Shown: positions 20,357 through 29,478 of the stretch, one piece after another
How the letters are laid out: the number at the start of each line of letters is the position of its first letter
Numbering within the stretch: the first letter of the stretch is position 1
From: Chara braunii
Taxonomy: Eukaryota; Streptophyta; Charophyceae; Charales; Characeae
Reading direction: 5' to 3'
DNA: 64,000 nucleotides
Assembly (NCBI GenBank): GCA_003427395.1
Contig: BFEA01000409.1
Coordinates: 617,789-681,788 of the forward strand
Made by a program: the position numbers and the translations under genes
Notes under the pieces: generated by a model
The model's database searches: none
Told to the model about the DNA's origin: nothing
The model's input: the letters and a program-made list of their open reading frames with translations, nothing else

Positions 20357-22594
20357 CTAGAAGGCGCCGTGGGGATGCGAGGCGCCGGGGGGAGACTGAG
20401 CACGATGCTGGCGGGAGAGGTCAGCATAGTGGCGGTCGAGGGCAGTAGTGTAAGGGCACCGCGAGGAGGTATGACCGTCCAAGCGGCAGCGCAAACACCC
20501 ACGCCGGCCCATAATAGCCCCGCGCTCCTCAGCGGAAAGGACACAGCGAGGAGGGACAAAGCCCTGAGGGAGGTCCTCCTGAGGGACCTCGGGGGGCGAC
20601 GCGCCAGCGTGACCGGGGCGGCTGCGTGCCCGGGAAAGGGTGGAAAGGATGAGCTGGAGGCGCTCAGCCATAGGGAGAGTAGGGTCCTCCAGGTGGTGGT
20701 GGACGGCCTCGCCGAGGTCGAGGTCGGCGCTTTGGTCACCCTCTGGTGACAGCGGGGCACCAGCGTCCTGCTCACCATACTCGAGCACGCTGAAGCGGCG
20801 CGAGAAGTGGCGACCCTGCTGCGTGGAATGGTGGGGGCGACCGTGGAAAGGGGAACGACGCTGGGAAGTGTCATGAGAGGAGGAGGAGGCGTAACCAGTA
20901 CGCTGGGGTTGGGAGGAGGAGGCGGGGTGAAGACGGGCCCGCATCCGCTGATGGTCCCTGGCAGCCTCGTAAGCCTGCGGGGCCGATGTGAACTCGTACC
21001 GCCATAGCTCGGAGCGGTACTCGAGCGGAAGGCTGGCCAAGAAACGATCGATAAGGTCTGCCTCGGGGAGGAACGCCATGTCACAAATGAGGCGGGCGTC
21101 CTGAAAGACCTGGATGTGGTGATCCAGGCTGGCAGCGCCACCAGAGTCGGACCAGCGTGTAGTGACGACACGCTCGAAGGTGTCAGTCACGTCATATCGG
21201 GCTCCGAAGCGATCCTCGAGGAACGCCTGGAAATCCATGAAGGTCGTAGTCCAACCCGCACGAACGAAGTATGCGTAGAAATCCTCCCAGGCGTCGGAAG
21301 GACCACCACGCAGGCGCGTGGAGAGGTGAGTCACCCACGTGTCGGGTGTGGCACCCATGAGCTGGAGCGTGCGGGTGGCAGACTGTAGCCACCGAGACAC
21401 ACGTATGCCTGTGCCGTCATACAAGGCAATGTCCGCCAAGCGGACGAGTGGTGCACCACCATTTTGGTGGCGAGGAGAACGGGAAGCAGGGGACTGCGCT
21501 ACGGCGGAATAGGTCGGCTCAGGTCTTGGAGGAGGAGGCGCAGCTGACTGTACGCCCGGGCCGCATGGTGGAGCGGCGGGGGAAACAGCGGCAGGCTGCA
21601 CGGGAGCTGCGGTAGAAGAGGTCGCAGCAACCGAGGGGATGGGGAGGAGGTAGGATGGGGATGGGTAAGGTGCAGGGCGAGGGAAGCGAGCCTGCATGAA
21701 AGGAAGAATAGAGGAAGAAGGGGGTGTGCTGAAAGGCGCGGCCACTTGTGAGGGTGGGGGTGGCTGAAGGCGTGAGAGGGCGAGGTCGGTCCGGAGCTGG
21801 GCGATCTCGTTCTCGAGACCTCGAACGTAGGTCGAGCGAGGTGTGGCAGGGGGAGACGCACGAGCGGCGCGAGGCATCCCACAAGGGGGAGAGCCAGATG
21901 GCGCTGCGGTCGTGCGAAGAGGGGGGAGAAGTGGGGCACCCGAAAAAGCAAAGACCATGGTAGCGGGTTGTGGTCGCGTGGCCGTAGTGGCCGGGATCTG
22001 GGCGGGTGCGCCCGTAGACTGAGGGAGGACCTGACTCGTGGCGGCCGTCGTGCTAGGGCCGTGGACGGTCACCAAGATGGCCGGGTCGGGGGCAGCGGAG
22101 GAGGAAGATCCACCGTGGCCATCCTGTTGGAGGACGGGGGACCCGGACTTGGAGCCAGGAGAAGAGATAGGGTGAGGAGAGGAAGGACGATCAGCGTCCT
22201 GGAGTTCCCGCACGTCGGCGGCAAGGGTCGCCACCTGCGTCTGTAAGGGCGCGAGGGTCGCGAGTTGCGCCTGGATGGGCGCAAGGGTCGCGAGTTGCGC
22301 CTAGATGGGCGCAAGGAGGGAGGTGAGGAGGGTGTGCAGATCCCCCTGGGGCTGATGGCCCTGGTCCGCCGGCACGGGTGTGGAGCCCGATGCCGTGGTC
22401 ATCACCGTGTCGGCGGCGTGTGACACACCGTCGGCCATGGGGAGATGACGGACCGGACTGGAGGGGGCCAGAAGAGGTCCGCGTGAGCGGAGGGCGTAGG
22501 GGGAAGTCCGCAGTAGAAAGCGGCGAACGGGGCTAGCAAGGCTAGCGCGGGCGCCGTCAAAGGGGGAGCGGTGGTTCGGGTCCAGGGTGCCCAA
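20357..22594 (-). pseudogene. Gag of the nested chromovirus
   Basis: The minus-strand frame starts at about 22594 and carries one in-frame TAG (22299-22301) where a Gln codon is expected. It resumes as a 625-codon frame to 20357. A 10-residue repeat (LAPIQAQLAT-like, three times, 30 bp units at about 22230-22310) suggests a short coiled coil. A long Pro/Ala/Ser-rich region follows. The retrotransposon gag domain lies at about 21000-21450 (WLQSATRTLQLMG, DFQAFLEDRFG, VQVFQDARLICD-like, LIDRFLASLPLEYRSELW). A CCHC zinc knuckle near the C-terminus (CLRCRLDGHTSSRC, CX2CX4HX4C) would bind the RNA genome. Gag forms the virus-like particle. Confidence 0.9.
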
Positions 22595-22625
22595 AGAGGA
22601 CGGCGAAGTAGGGGGGGTTTGAAGA

Positions 22626-22662
22626 ACCCTAAACCCTACAAAAACCCTAAGAAAACCCTAAC
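22626..22662. repeat. Short CCCTAAA-like (plant telomere-type) words
   Basis: AACCCTAAACCCTAC followed by AAACCCTAAG and AAACCCTAACC. It is only four or five imperfect units, so it is not a telomere. A similar tract in the opposite orientation lies at 28745-28812 in the leader of the giant element. Confidence 0.6.
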
Positions 22663-22894
22663 CATGTTTAAGTGGTTAGGGTAGGGTACCGGTGACCTAA
22701 TCAAGAAAGTAAAATAGCAAGCATAGGGGGGGGGAAGGCGGGAAAAAAATAAATAAACAGCAAAATTTCGAGAGAAAATAAAAATAAATAATAAAAATAA
22801 TTAAAGAAATGACTAAAAAAATGTGAAGGGAAAATATTATTTATTTATTTATTTATTAATTTATTTATTAATTTATTTTTTTTTATTTTTTTTG

Positions 22895-23225
22895 AAATTT
22901 TCGGTAGCATTTCCCTACCCCCCACGGGATCAAGAATGTGCCAAGGGGAAAGGAGAGACCAAGGGGAGCACACTAGGTGTCAAGGTGCCGCAAATAAAAT
23001 TAAAAAAATATAAATTTCAAAAAATAAATAAATAAATAAATAAATAAGTAAATAAGTGGATGAGGAGGTGGGGAGGAATGAAGTATCTAATTTGTCAAAA
23101 ATTTTGGCAACATTTCATTACCCCCATGGGGTCGAAGTGTGCCGAAAAGACTAAGTAAGAGAAAATCAGAAAATTCGGCAGCACTTCGTTACCCCCACGG
23201 GATCAAAACGTGTGCCGAAAGCAAG
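22895..23225 (-). repeat. Three copies of a leader motif (CGGCAGCA…CCCC-N-CGGG)
   Basis: Copies at about 22897-22940, 23098-23145 and 23168-23220 share TTCGGCAGCA-like bases, a CCCCCACGGGATC core and GTGTGCCGAAA. A related motif occurs three times in the leader of the giant element (27487, 28302, 28473). The C-run and GGG can pair, so each may fold as a small hairpin in the RNA. Confidence 0.6.
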
Positions 23226-23289
23226 AAAGGCTAACACCTAATCAGATTTAGGGTTGCCGCCAAGAAAGTCGAATTTTCATAATAAATAA

Positions 23290-23735
23290 AAAAATAAATG
23301 AAAAAAATCAGAAAATCAGAAAAGGTGGGGAAGAAGATAATTCATTTTTTTTTGGAAAAAGAGAAAATATAAATCAAAAGGGAGATAGAAAAGGAGAGAA
23401 ACAGAAAAATTTGGAAGTAGGGGCGAAGGGGTATGAAAAAGTGAAGCAGAAAATAAGGAAATAGGTGGGAGAGAAAAAAAGATGAAGTAGGAGGTAGGGG
23501 GGATGGTGTGGTGGTAGTTGGGGGAGAGGAGGGATGGGGAAAGGTGGAGAGAGATCAAGAAGGAAGGACAAAAGAAGGAGGAGAGAAGAGAAAAGAAAAG
23601 AAATGAAGAAAAGAGGGTAAGGTAGTGGTTTGTGGGAGAAAAGGTGGGGTGGGGGGTCCGAGTAAGAGGAGAGAGAGAGAGAGAGATATGGAGAGTGGGT
23701 TAGTAGAGGAAGGGGGAGAGAGAGAAAAGATACCT
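23290..23735. repeat. Purine-rich strand-asymmetric tract
   Basis: Over about 440 bases the plus strand is almost entirely A and G (GGAGAGAAGAG-type words). The element's RNA, copied from the other strand, would be a long pyrimidine tract. Frames here are low-complexity and not counted as genes. Confidence 0.75.
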
Positions 23736-24362
23736 GGCCTTTGGTGTCTCCAAGGGCACAAGGTACACCGAGACTAGGACGGTCTTGGCCTTCGCTGCAG
23801 CAGCCAACTGGAGGAGAGAGGGGGCTGAGATCTTGATCAGCCCCCTGGAGGAGCAGTTCTGCAGATCCAGGGTCTGCTGTGTGACCAGACCCTCACCACT
23901 GTAGAGCAGCGCCTGAAACAGGGGGGTCTTCACACAGCGCCACGTGGCACTTTTGGGAGATGGCCACGGGGAAAGGGAGGAGAGGGGCAAGGGAAGGGCA
24001 AATACTTTTTTGCTCATAACTGTTCACCCGCTGGGTGGAATTGAGCAAAGGAGGACTCGTTGGAAAGCTTGTCGAAAGGCGCTTCCAACGAGATATGGCG
24101 CGGCATCAGCCGCGGCCTGTAGTAATAGCGCTCGTTGAAAAACGAGCGCGGGTGATTTTGGAGCCTGAAAAAAAAAAAAAAAAAAAAGCGCGATCTTTAA
24201 ACTAACATAACTCCGAAAATACCGCACCAAATTTCGCAATCTATGGCTCATTGGAAGCGGCTCGTCGAGAAGAAGGGGGGTACAAGTGGCGAGCGTTTTG
24301 CTGAACCCACGTGGCAAGTGATGGAGGGGGTGGGTGGGGGAAGGGAGCAGGGAGAAACGCCT

Positions 24363-24375
24363 GCTCCGATACCAA
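24363..24375 (-). promoter_or_regulatory. Primer-binding site, tRNA-iMet type
   Basis: The minus strand reads TTGGTATCGGAGC directly after the 5' LTR. This matches the usual plant retrotransposon PBS complementary to the 3' end of initiator tRNA-Met (TGGTATCAGAGC) with one change. It fixes the direction of the element as leftward. Confidence 0.88.
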
Positions 24376-24691
24376 TGTAGCGGACCCACCAGGTGTGGTG
24401 CTCCGCTAGTAATAGAGATGGAGATGGAGGAAGAAGGGGGGAGCGAGATGGCACAACGCAGCTCCCCACGCAAGACTCCAACGCACGTAGTCCAAAATGT
24501 GTAAGTCAAGAATGATCCGAAAAACAGACAATGGCTGGGGTATACCCCAGCGGACTGACGGACTGGACTGGACTGGCTGGTACCGACAGAGGTACCGGCC
24601 TGGACTAGACTGGACTGCCCCCGAATAGAACACAGGCCTGTGAGAGCAGGCCAAGGGGCTGGTCTCACAGGCCCACCAGAGGTCCGCTACA
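24376..24691 (-). repeat. 5' LTR of nested chromovirus
   Basis: 316 bp, TGTAGCGGACCC to GGTCCGCTACA, the partner of 10156-10471. It is followed at once by TSD CAGGA (24692-24696). Confidence 0.93.
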
Positions 24692-24944
24692 CAGGAATAT
24701 AGTTTCGCACGTCGTACTCGTCTAGGCTAACAAAGCGATACATGAGAATGTACACGCGCCAAGGATCTACACCTCCTCCTTGGACATAATCGTATGTGAC
24801 GAGCTCGTATGGGAGAACCTCTCTCCTCGTGTTCTCGTTCAAGGATCGTATGACATCATTGATCTCCTTTTTTGTAGGGCCCCGCCCCTCGGTGAGTAGC
24901 TGATCCCAATAAACCCGTCTAAAGGACATCACATGCCTATTCAT
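24692..24944 (-). pseudogene. Upstream part of the split array ORF, 'RREV-x-x-YE' domain copy 3
   Basis: The minus-strand frame starts MNRHVMSFRRVYWDQLL. It then shows EINDVIRSLNENTRREVLPYE, WRVYILMYRFVSLDEYDVRNYIP, and stops at the chromovirus insertion. The motif series matches 6467-6853 and 7140-7367. The downstream part is 9930-10155. If the insertion is removed, this is the most complete copy, of about 160 residues, and it shows the full domain order. Function is unknown. Confidence 0.6.
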
Positions 24945-25431
24945 CTATAATCCTCACCATCGTCTCTACCTCTCTTCTAGTTTTTTTCTCCTATGCTTTA
25001 AATCTCTGACTACTCCTCCATATGCGACTCATCCCTCAGTGTTAAGAATACACGTGCCGCCTCCGTCACTGAATTCCGTCCATGTCTAGCATATCTACAT
25101 CGCCATCCTCAGCTACCTCGCGTCCCCAAGGGATATGCTCCTGCCCCTCGGCCCGACGGAGGTGCCCCCAATGGTCCTCGTCCGGTAGCTCACCGACTAC
25201 GCAGAACTCCTCCACATCCTCTCTGTCAGCGCCACGCTCGTCAAGTTCCGGACCTATCCAAGGTTGGCCCTGATCTCCCTAAGGCTCTATGTCCTCCAAA
25301 GCTTCTCACTCTCTCTCGTCCGCATTCCATCCAATGTCCTCTCTCTTCGGGTATGTCCGCTGATAGTGCTCCTCAATCTCCCAGATGGAAATAAGAGGAG
25401 CAGGTCTGTCATCCGGAGTCTCACTCAGGAG
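24945..25431. other. Spacer in the ORF array
   Basis: No supported gene. Short frames on both strands lack similarity to the array domains. Confidence 0.4.
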
Positions 25432-25704
25432 TCAGCCTACACCCTCTAGGTAATCTGCGGGTCTCTGGGCCTCCCTCTCGAATGCTAACCAAAACTCTGG
25501 AGGCTGGTACGAAAAGAAGGACTGAGGGTCTCCAGACGGTGCTAGAGCTCGTATGAACTCTATGAGTTGGAGCCCTCTCTCCCCGACAAAGGGTCCCGCG
25601 ACGAACTGCGCGTTACCAATTCGATCTCTGTTCTTCGGTGCCCTCCTCAATCCATCCAACTCAGACTGGCAGGATAAGTCTCGGTAATATGGGCCAGACC
25701 CCAA
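25432..25704 (-). CDS. Array ORF, 'AGP…QLI-x-x-IR' domain copy 1
   Basis: A 90-codon minus-strand frame. IGNAQFVAGPFVGERGLQLI, then EFIRALAPSGDP, then PPEFWLAFEREAQRPADYLEG aligns with AGPRWGDERVQLIKLIRSIA…PPPAYVWDLLDRELRRGPEYI in the ORF at 26321-27052. The upstream ORF 25647-26141 supplies the part that precedes this block in the longer copy, so the two small frames are probably one gene broken by a frameshift around 25650-25700. Confidence 0.5.
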   Translation of the reverse strand: MGSGPYYRDLSCQSELDGLRRAPKNRDRIGNAQFVAGPFVGERGLQLIEFIRALAPSGDPQSFFSYQPPEFWLAFEREAQRPADYLEGVG

Positions 25705-26141
25705 AGCTCCTCTGCTACAAAAGTCGGAACCCCCACTCGCAGTCCCACACTGGGAAATGGAAAGACCCCCCCGATCCGGAGGGTCGTCCTCACTACCCTA
25801 ACTGGACCATACAAGCCCTCGACCTCCTTGCGAACGTCCTCGGCAACATCCGACAGGATGACTCTTGCCCCCTGCTCGCCTCGCCAATGATCATGGACTA
25901 GCCCCTCATAATAGACCGTCGCCTCTACCGCGCGCGAGTAATAAATATGACCAATGGCCTCTATACTCGTCTTACCGGGTGCTCGCCACCGTTGGCTGTC
26001 CGACTCGAAGGTCTCAACCATGTAGAACCACAAGTGCACGTCTGGCCCCAACAACGTCGATCCCCACCAGCTCTGAAGTCCAGATCCAGGTTCAACCACA
26101 CTCCTGGCCGGTAAATCGAACTCTAGTATGTTGGGCGCCAC
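25647..26141 (-). CDS. Array ORF, upstream half of the same gene
   Basis: A 164-codon minus-strand frame. The last third (GGVFPFPSVGLRVGVPTFVAEELWGLAHITETY) aligns with DCFFPFSAACLRAVGPGFVVDSVFGGVGGLVEAYL at 26321-27052. The first two thirds (VHLWFYMVETFESDSQRW, IYYSRAVEATVYYEGLV, ARVILSDVAEDVRKEVE) are new and have no recognised domain. It reads on in another frame into 25432-25704. Confidence 0.5.
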   Translation of the reverse strand: MAPNILEFDLPARSVVEPGSGLQSWWGSTLLGPDVHLWFYMVETFESDSQRWRAPGKTSIEAIGHIYYSRAVEATVYYEGLVHDHWRGEQGARVILSDVAEDVRKEVEGLYGPVRVVRTTLRIGGVFPFPSVGLRVGVPTFVAEELWGLAHITETYPASLSWMD

Positions 26142-26320
26142 AATCTCAGGAGATCTTGGTCATCTAGCACTGCCGATTGGGAGTTCGACCCTGTCCACCA
26201 GCTTTACCATCTGATCGTGCCCTACGATTTCCTAATACTGGTGGATGGCTCTTCCCAGGCACCACCTCTCTAACTCTGTACTATCCTCAGAATCACTCCC
26301 CCGTAGCCGTGCGGTCCCGC

Positions 26321-27052
26321 CTAGGTCCTAATGGCAACTCCTATCCACGGGAAGTGAGTGTTGATGATGTCGAGCTCCTCTCCCGACTCTGTGCCCTCGC
26401 CCTCGAAGTCGACCCAGTGAGGTTCCCAGGCGTCCTCATCGTCGTCTCTATCCCACTCGTCGTCGTCCGACTTGTCCTCTACGCTGTACGGAGGGAGCCC
26501 TATCGCCTGATAGTACTGCGCTAACTGGTAATCGTATACCAGGGGCCTCGTATCCTCGCTCCGCCAACTACCCCAGTCCTCAGAAAAGAGTCTACCTATA
26601 TAGGTGATGTACTCTGGTCCTCGCCGGAGCTCTCGGTCCAGCAAGTCCCAAACGTACGCGGGCGGGGGAGCTCCCCACTGATAATCGGGTCCGGTAGGCG
26701 CAATGGAGCGGATCAGCTTTATGAGTTGAACCCTCTCGTCTCCCCAACGAGGTCCTGCTGTCACAAGGGAGTAGTAAATATAATGGGAGTCAAACTCCCC
26801 TCTTGAGAAGTGTTCGAGCTCCGTAGCCGCGAGGTAGGCCTCTACCAAGCCACCTACTCCTCCAAAGACGGAATCTACCACGAACCCCGGGCCAACTGCC
26901 CTCAAGCAGGCCGCCGAGAATGGAAAGAAGCAGTCTCGTGCGATCAGGATTTCTCCAGTGATAGGCAAGGGAGATCGCTTGTGAAACAAGGTCAACGGGT
27001 CCTGCTCATTGTCCGCTCGAAACGCGTCAATCTCCACTTGTAAGTATCGCAA
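26321..27052 (-). CDS. Longest array ORF, 'FPFSA…AGP…QLI' domain copy 2 with acidic tail
   Basis: A 243-codon minus-strand frame, the first ORF after the leader of the giant element. The N-terminal 40 residues are followed by FFPFSAACLRAVGPGFVVDSVFGG, an YLAATELEHF helix, AGPRWGDERVQLIKLIRSIAPTG and YVWDLLDRELRRGPEYI. It ends in an acidic stretch (EDKSDDDEWDRDDDEDAWE). The central part is duplicated in 25432-26141 and weakly in 9137-9439. No transmembrane segment or known catalytic motif is visible. It is in the place where gag is normally found, so it could be a highly diverged structural protein; that is a guess. Confidence 0.5.
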   Translation of the reverse strand: MRYLQVEIDAFRADNEQDPLTLFHKRSPLPITGEILIARDCFFPFSAACLRAVGPGFVVDSVFGGVGGLVEAYLAATELEHFSRGEFDSHYIYYSLVTAGPRWGDERVQLIKLIRSIAPTGPDYQWGAPPPAYVWDLLDRELRRGPEYITYIGRLFSEDWGSWRSEDTRPLVYDYQLAQYYQAIGLPPYSVEDKSDDDEWDRDDDEDAWEPHWVDFEGEGTESGEELDIINTHFPWIGVAIRT

Positions 27053-29456
27053 TGCCTAGCAGATGACGTAAGTGGTCCCTAACGTCGCGAGACTCAAGAC
27101 AACGGCTTTAGCGGCCTCTAGACCTAGGTATAAATAAGCCCTCACCAGGCCTCTCCCCTGGCTGCTCTGAAGCTCCCTACACAATCACAGCCAAGCGTCC
27201 GGAAACAAGAGGATGAATCTCCACCTTAACTGCCCATCGTGCCAATCAGTGGGTCGTGCGGGGAGTGTGAACTCTACCAGGTCACCCTCTATCAGCTCGT
27301 GAGGGTCTACCTCCCAGACGCCAGGCACCTCGTACTCCTCTACGTCCTCGGACTGCCATATCCAATCGACACTACAGAAACCAGAGACGGTGGAGTGAAG
27401 ACAGAATAAGGAGTATTACAGTGTAAAGGAGAAATAAGAGCGTCAAAGGAAGGAATAAGAAGTGAAAAGGAGTCTCTAATCGTGAAAAAAATTCGGCAGC
27501 GCTTCGCCTCCCTCCGTTGGGATGGGGTGCGGGAGGTCCTCCCTGAATAAGCGCTGCCTACCTAAGTCTTAGATATGCCCTAGAGTCGTCTTGATAGCTG
27601 AGGCGCGGAATCCCAAACTCGAATTGGGCTAACAAGCAATATATTCGAGTTCCCTCGAATATAAAGTGCGTGCACAATTCAAGGGGATCGAGCTTACAGC
27701 GCCTCCGAACGTTCGTTAGGTCAACCGACGCTGCGACCTAGTCCAAAACCTTAAACGAGAGTCACATGTGCTTCACTCCCAAATTTTAACCCCTTTTTCT
27801 TATTTCTGGGAGATTTATATTGTTTTAATTCTGCAAAAATTCCTTACGCCCAAGAAGAATTCACTGCCCCGCATTCAACACAAAGGGAAAGGTGAGACAA
27901 CCCCTAACGAGTACCGGGGTGGGTGCGTTGTTCCTTTCAACCCTCGTTTAGGATTTATTCCTAATTTTTCTTGGATAATTGTTAAATAAATCATTTTAGT
28001 CACCGAAAATTCCCTTCACTCGCCTCTGCCTACGAGAATAGACCGATCAGCCCACCTGAATACAGATCACTGTTTTTGGCTTCCCACTTCGTCCTCTAGG
28101 GGATTTTCTTGGATTTTCCGAATAAAAATTATATTAAAAAAAAAAATCAATAGGAAAAATTGAAAATTTCCTTTTTTAATTTAGTTATATTAAGACTCCA
28201 TATATATATGTACTTGCCAATCTTGAGGGTTTTTAAGGGTGAGAACAATTTTTTATTAATTAACTAAGAAAATTCAAATTGAAATATTTTTTTTGGCAAA
28301 ATTTCGGCAGCAATTCCCCTCCCCCCGTTGGGATGGGGTTCGGGAGATCGTCCCTCGAATAATCCCAAACAGATAGAATGAAGAAACAATGGCTTTACTA
28401 ATGTTTATATATTTACTTCAATTTTTACCAATTTCAAACAACAAAATTTTAATTAAAATAATTCATAAAAAAATTCGCAGCAATTGTCCCCCCCGTGGGG
28501 ATGGGATTCAGGAGAGTATCCCTAGATTAAGAAAGAGAAAAATAACGACGACAAAATCTTAGTTGCTGAAGTTTTTATGAATTTCTAATATTTTATTTAA
28601 TTCTAAATTATTTAATGCTACAATATTTTCAGAATTTAAATTTTTACTTTCCTCCCGGATACATTTACACAAAATTGTTCACAACTAAAACGGGAGGCGG
28701 AAGCTATACCTTCACTCTATTTCCCCGATACTTTCCAAGTTCATATTAGGGTTTTACCGTAATTAGGATTTTCCCTAATTAGGGTTTTCCCCAATTAGGG
28801 TTTTGGGTTTTGCACGCAATCGCACGCACACCCCAAACCCCCGATTGATTGTGTGAAAATTCTAATTTGATTCTACTGGGTTCAAAGAAAAAACTTATCG
28901 GATTACTTTTTCTTAAATTTTATTCTTTCAATTTATACAAAATTGTAAAAAAGTCGCAATTTTTCCTTTAATATTCCTTTCTTTTTCTTCTCTGTTGGAG
29001 TCCTCCGTTAACTCAAACGAAGTCCATTTTCCCCAATCAGGATTTCAAAATGTCGGGAAAAATAAACCTGACAACTTTGATCTAATGGGTATTCTCCAGA
29101 TTCTGCCTCTATTTTTCGTAAATAATAAAAGAAAAAAAACAAGAAATTTCAAATTAATTAAAATAATAATAATAAAAAAAATAATTATCTAAAAATCTAG
29201 CCGTCAGAATTTTCCAAAAAGGGTCCCAAAATGTTCACCTCGTCGAGAGGATGAACTTTCACCCCAGCGCAGTTCCCGCAAAAACGCGCGGATCGCGAGA
29301 TATTTCAAAAAAACAATTAAAAACTTAAATCAAAATAATATAAAAAATACAAGTAATCAAGAAAAACTAATCATTCAAGCTAATTAGCACTAGGCTAATC
29401 AACCTGTGCACCCCCGTTTGATAGCAGAAGGCCGTGGCCTTGGGGTTGCAGTCCCC
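27053..29456. other. 5' leader of the giant element
   Basis: About 2.4 kb lies between PBS and the first ORF, mostly A/T-rich, with no gene seen. It has three copies of a CGGCAGC-plus-CCGTTGGGATGGGG motif (about 27487-27550, 28302-28362, 28473-28530) and degenerate TTTAGGG-like words (28745-28812). Confidence 0.55.
27487..28530 (-). repeat. Three copies of the leader motif in the giant element
   Basis: Each copy reads (T)TCGGCAGC-(A/G)-TTC/TTG, a run of C, CGTTGGGATGGGG (or CGTGGGGATGGG) and GGGAGRTCNTCCCT. The last part is an imperfect inverted repeat. This is close to the motif in the nested chromovirus leader (22.9-23.2 kb), although the two elements differ in LTRs and PBS. Confidence 0.55.
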
Positions 29457-29474
29457 TCCCCAGCAATGGCGCCA
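29457..29474 (-). promoter_or_regulatory. Primer-binding site, tRNA-Asp type
   Basis: The minus strand reads TGGCGCCATTGCTGGGGA, four bases after the 5' LTR end. Athila/Tat-type plant elements carry a very similar PBS (TGGCGCCGTTGCCGGGGA), assigned to tRNA-Asp. Two transitions separate this copy from that consensus. It marks the right-hand LTR as the 5' LTR. Confidence 0.75.
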
Positions 29475-29478
29475 AAGT

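Larger units (their letters stand above)
22595..24362. other. 5' leader of the nested chromovirus
   Basis: About 1.77 kb lies between PBS and gag, without a recognisable gene. It holds CCCTAAA-like words (22626-22662), A/T-rich runs (22730-23050), and three copies of an 'ATTCGGCAGCA…CCCCCACGGG' motif (about 22900, 23098, 23170). It also has a strongly purine-rich plus strand (about 23290-23735) and a perfect 9 bp stem with a 4-nt loop (24128-24149). The leader is unusually long, and its structured motifs may act in RNA packaging or translation. Confidence 0.55.
10156..24691 (-). mobile_element. Chromovirus-type Ty3/gypsy retrotransposon, nested
   Basis: A 14.5 kb element on the minus strand with 316 bp LTRs, TSD CAGGA and a tRNA-iMet-type PBS. 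It has gag with a CCHC knuckle, retropepsin, RT, RNase H, H2C2 integrase and a terminal chromodomain. About 4.4 kb of it is a later insertion (LTR3, 15866-20294), so the native length is about 10.1 kb. It is damaged by few lesions: a stop in gag (22299-22301), one in pol (14046-14048), one before the integrase core (12850-12852), and a single-base frameshift near 13080. LTR divergence of about 14/316 indicates a moderately old insertion. No polypurine tract is obvious beside the left LTR. Confidence 0.93.

Noticed and set aside
20290-21171. 293-codon minus-strand frame overlapping gag
   Set aside because: It lies in another register of the gag gene, which itself has the gag domain and zinc knuckle.
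22626-22662. Telomere (CCCTAAA repeats)
   Set aside because: Only four or five imperfect words within a retrotransposon leader; far too few and irregular. The similar words at 28745-28812 are rejected for the same reason.
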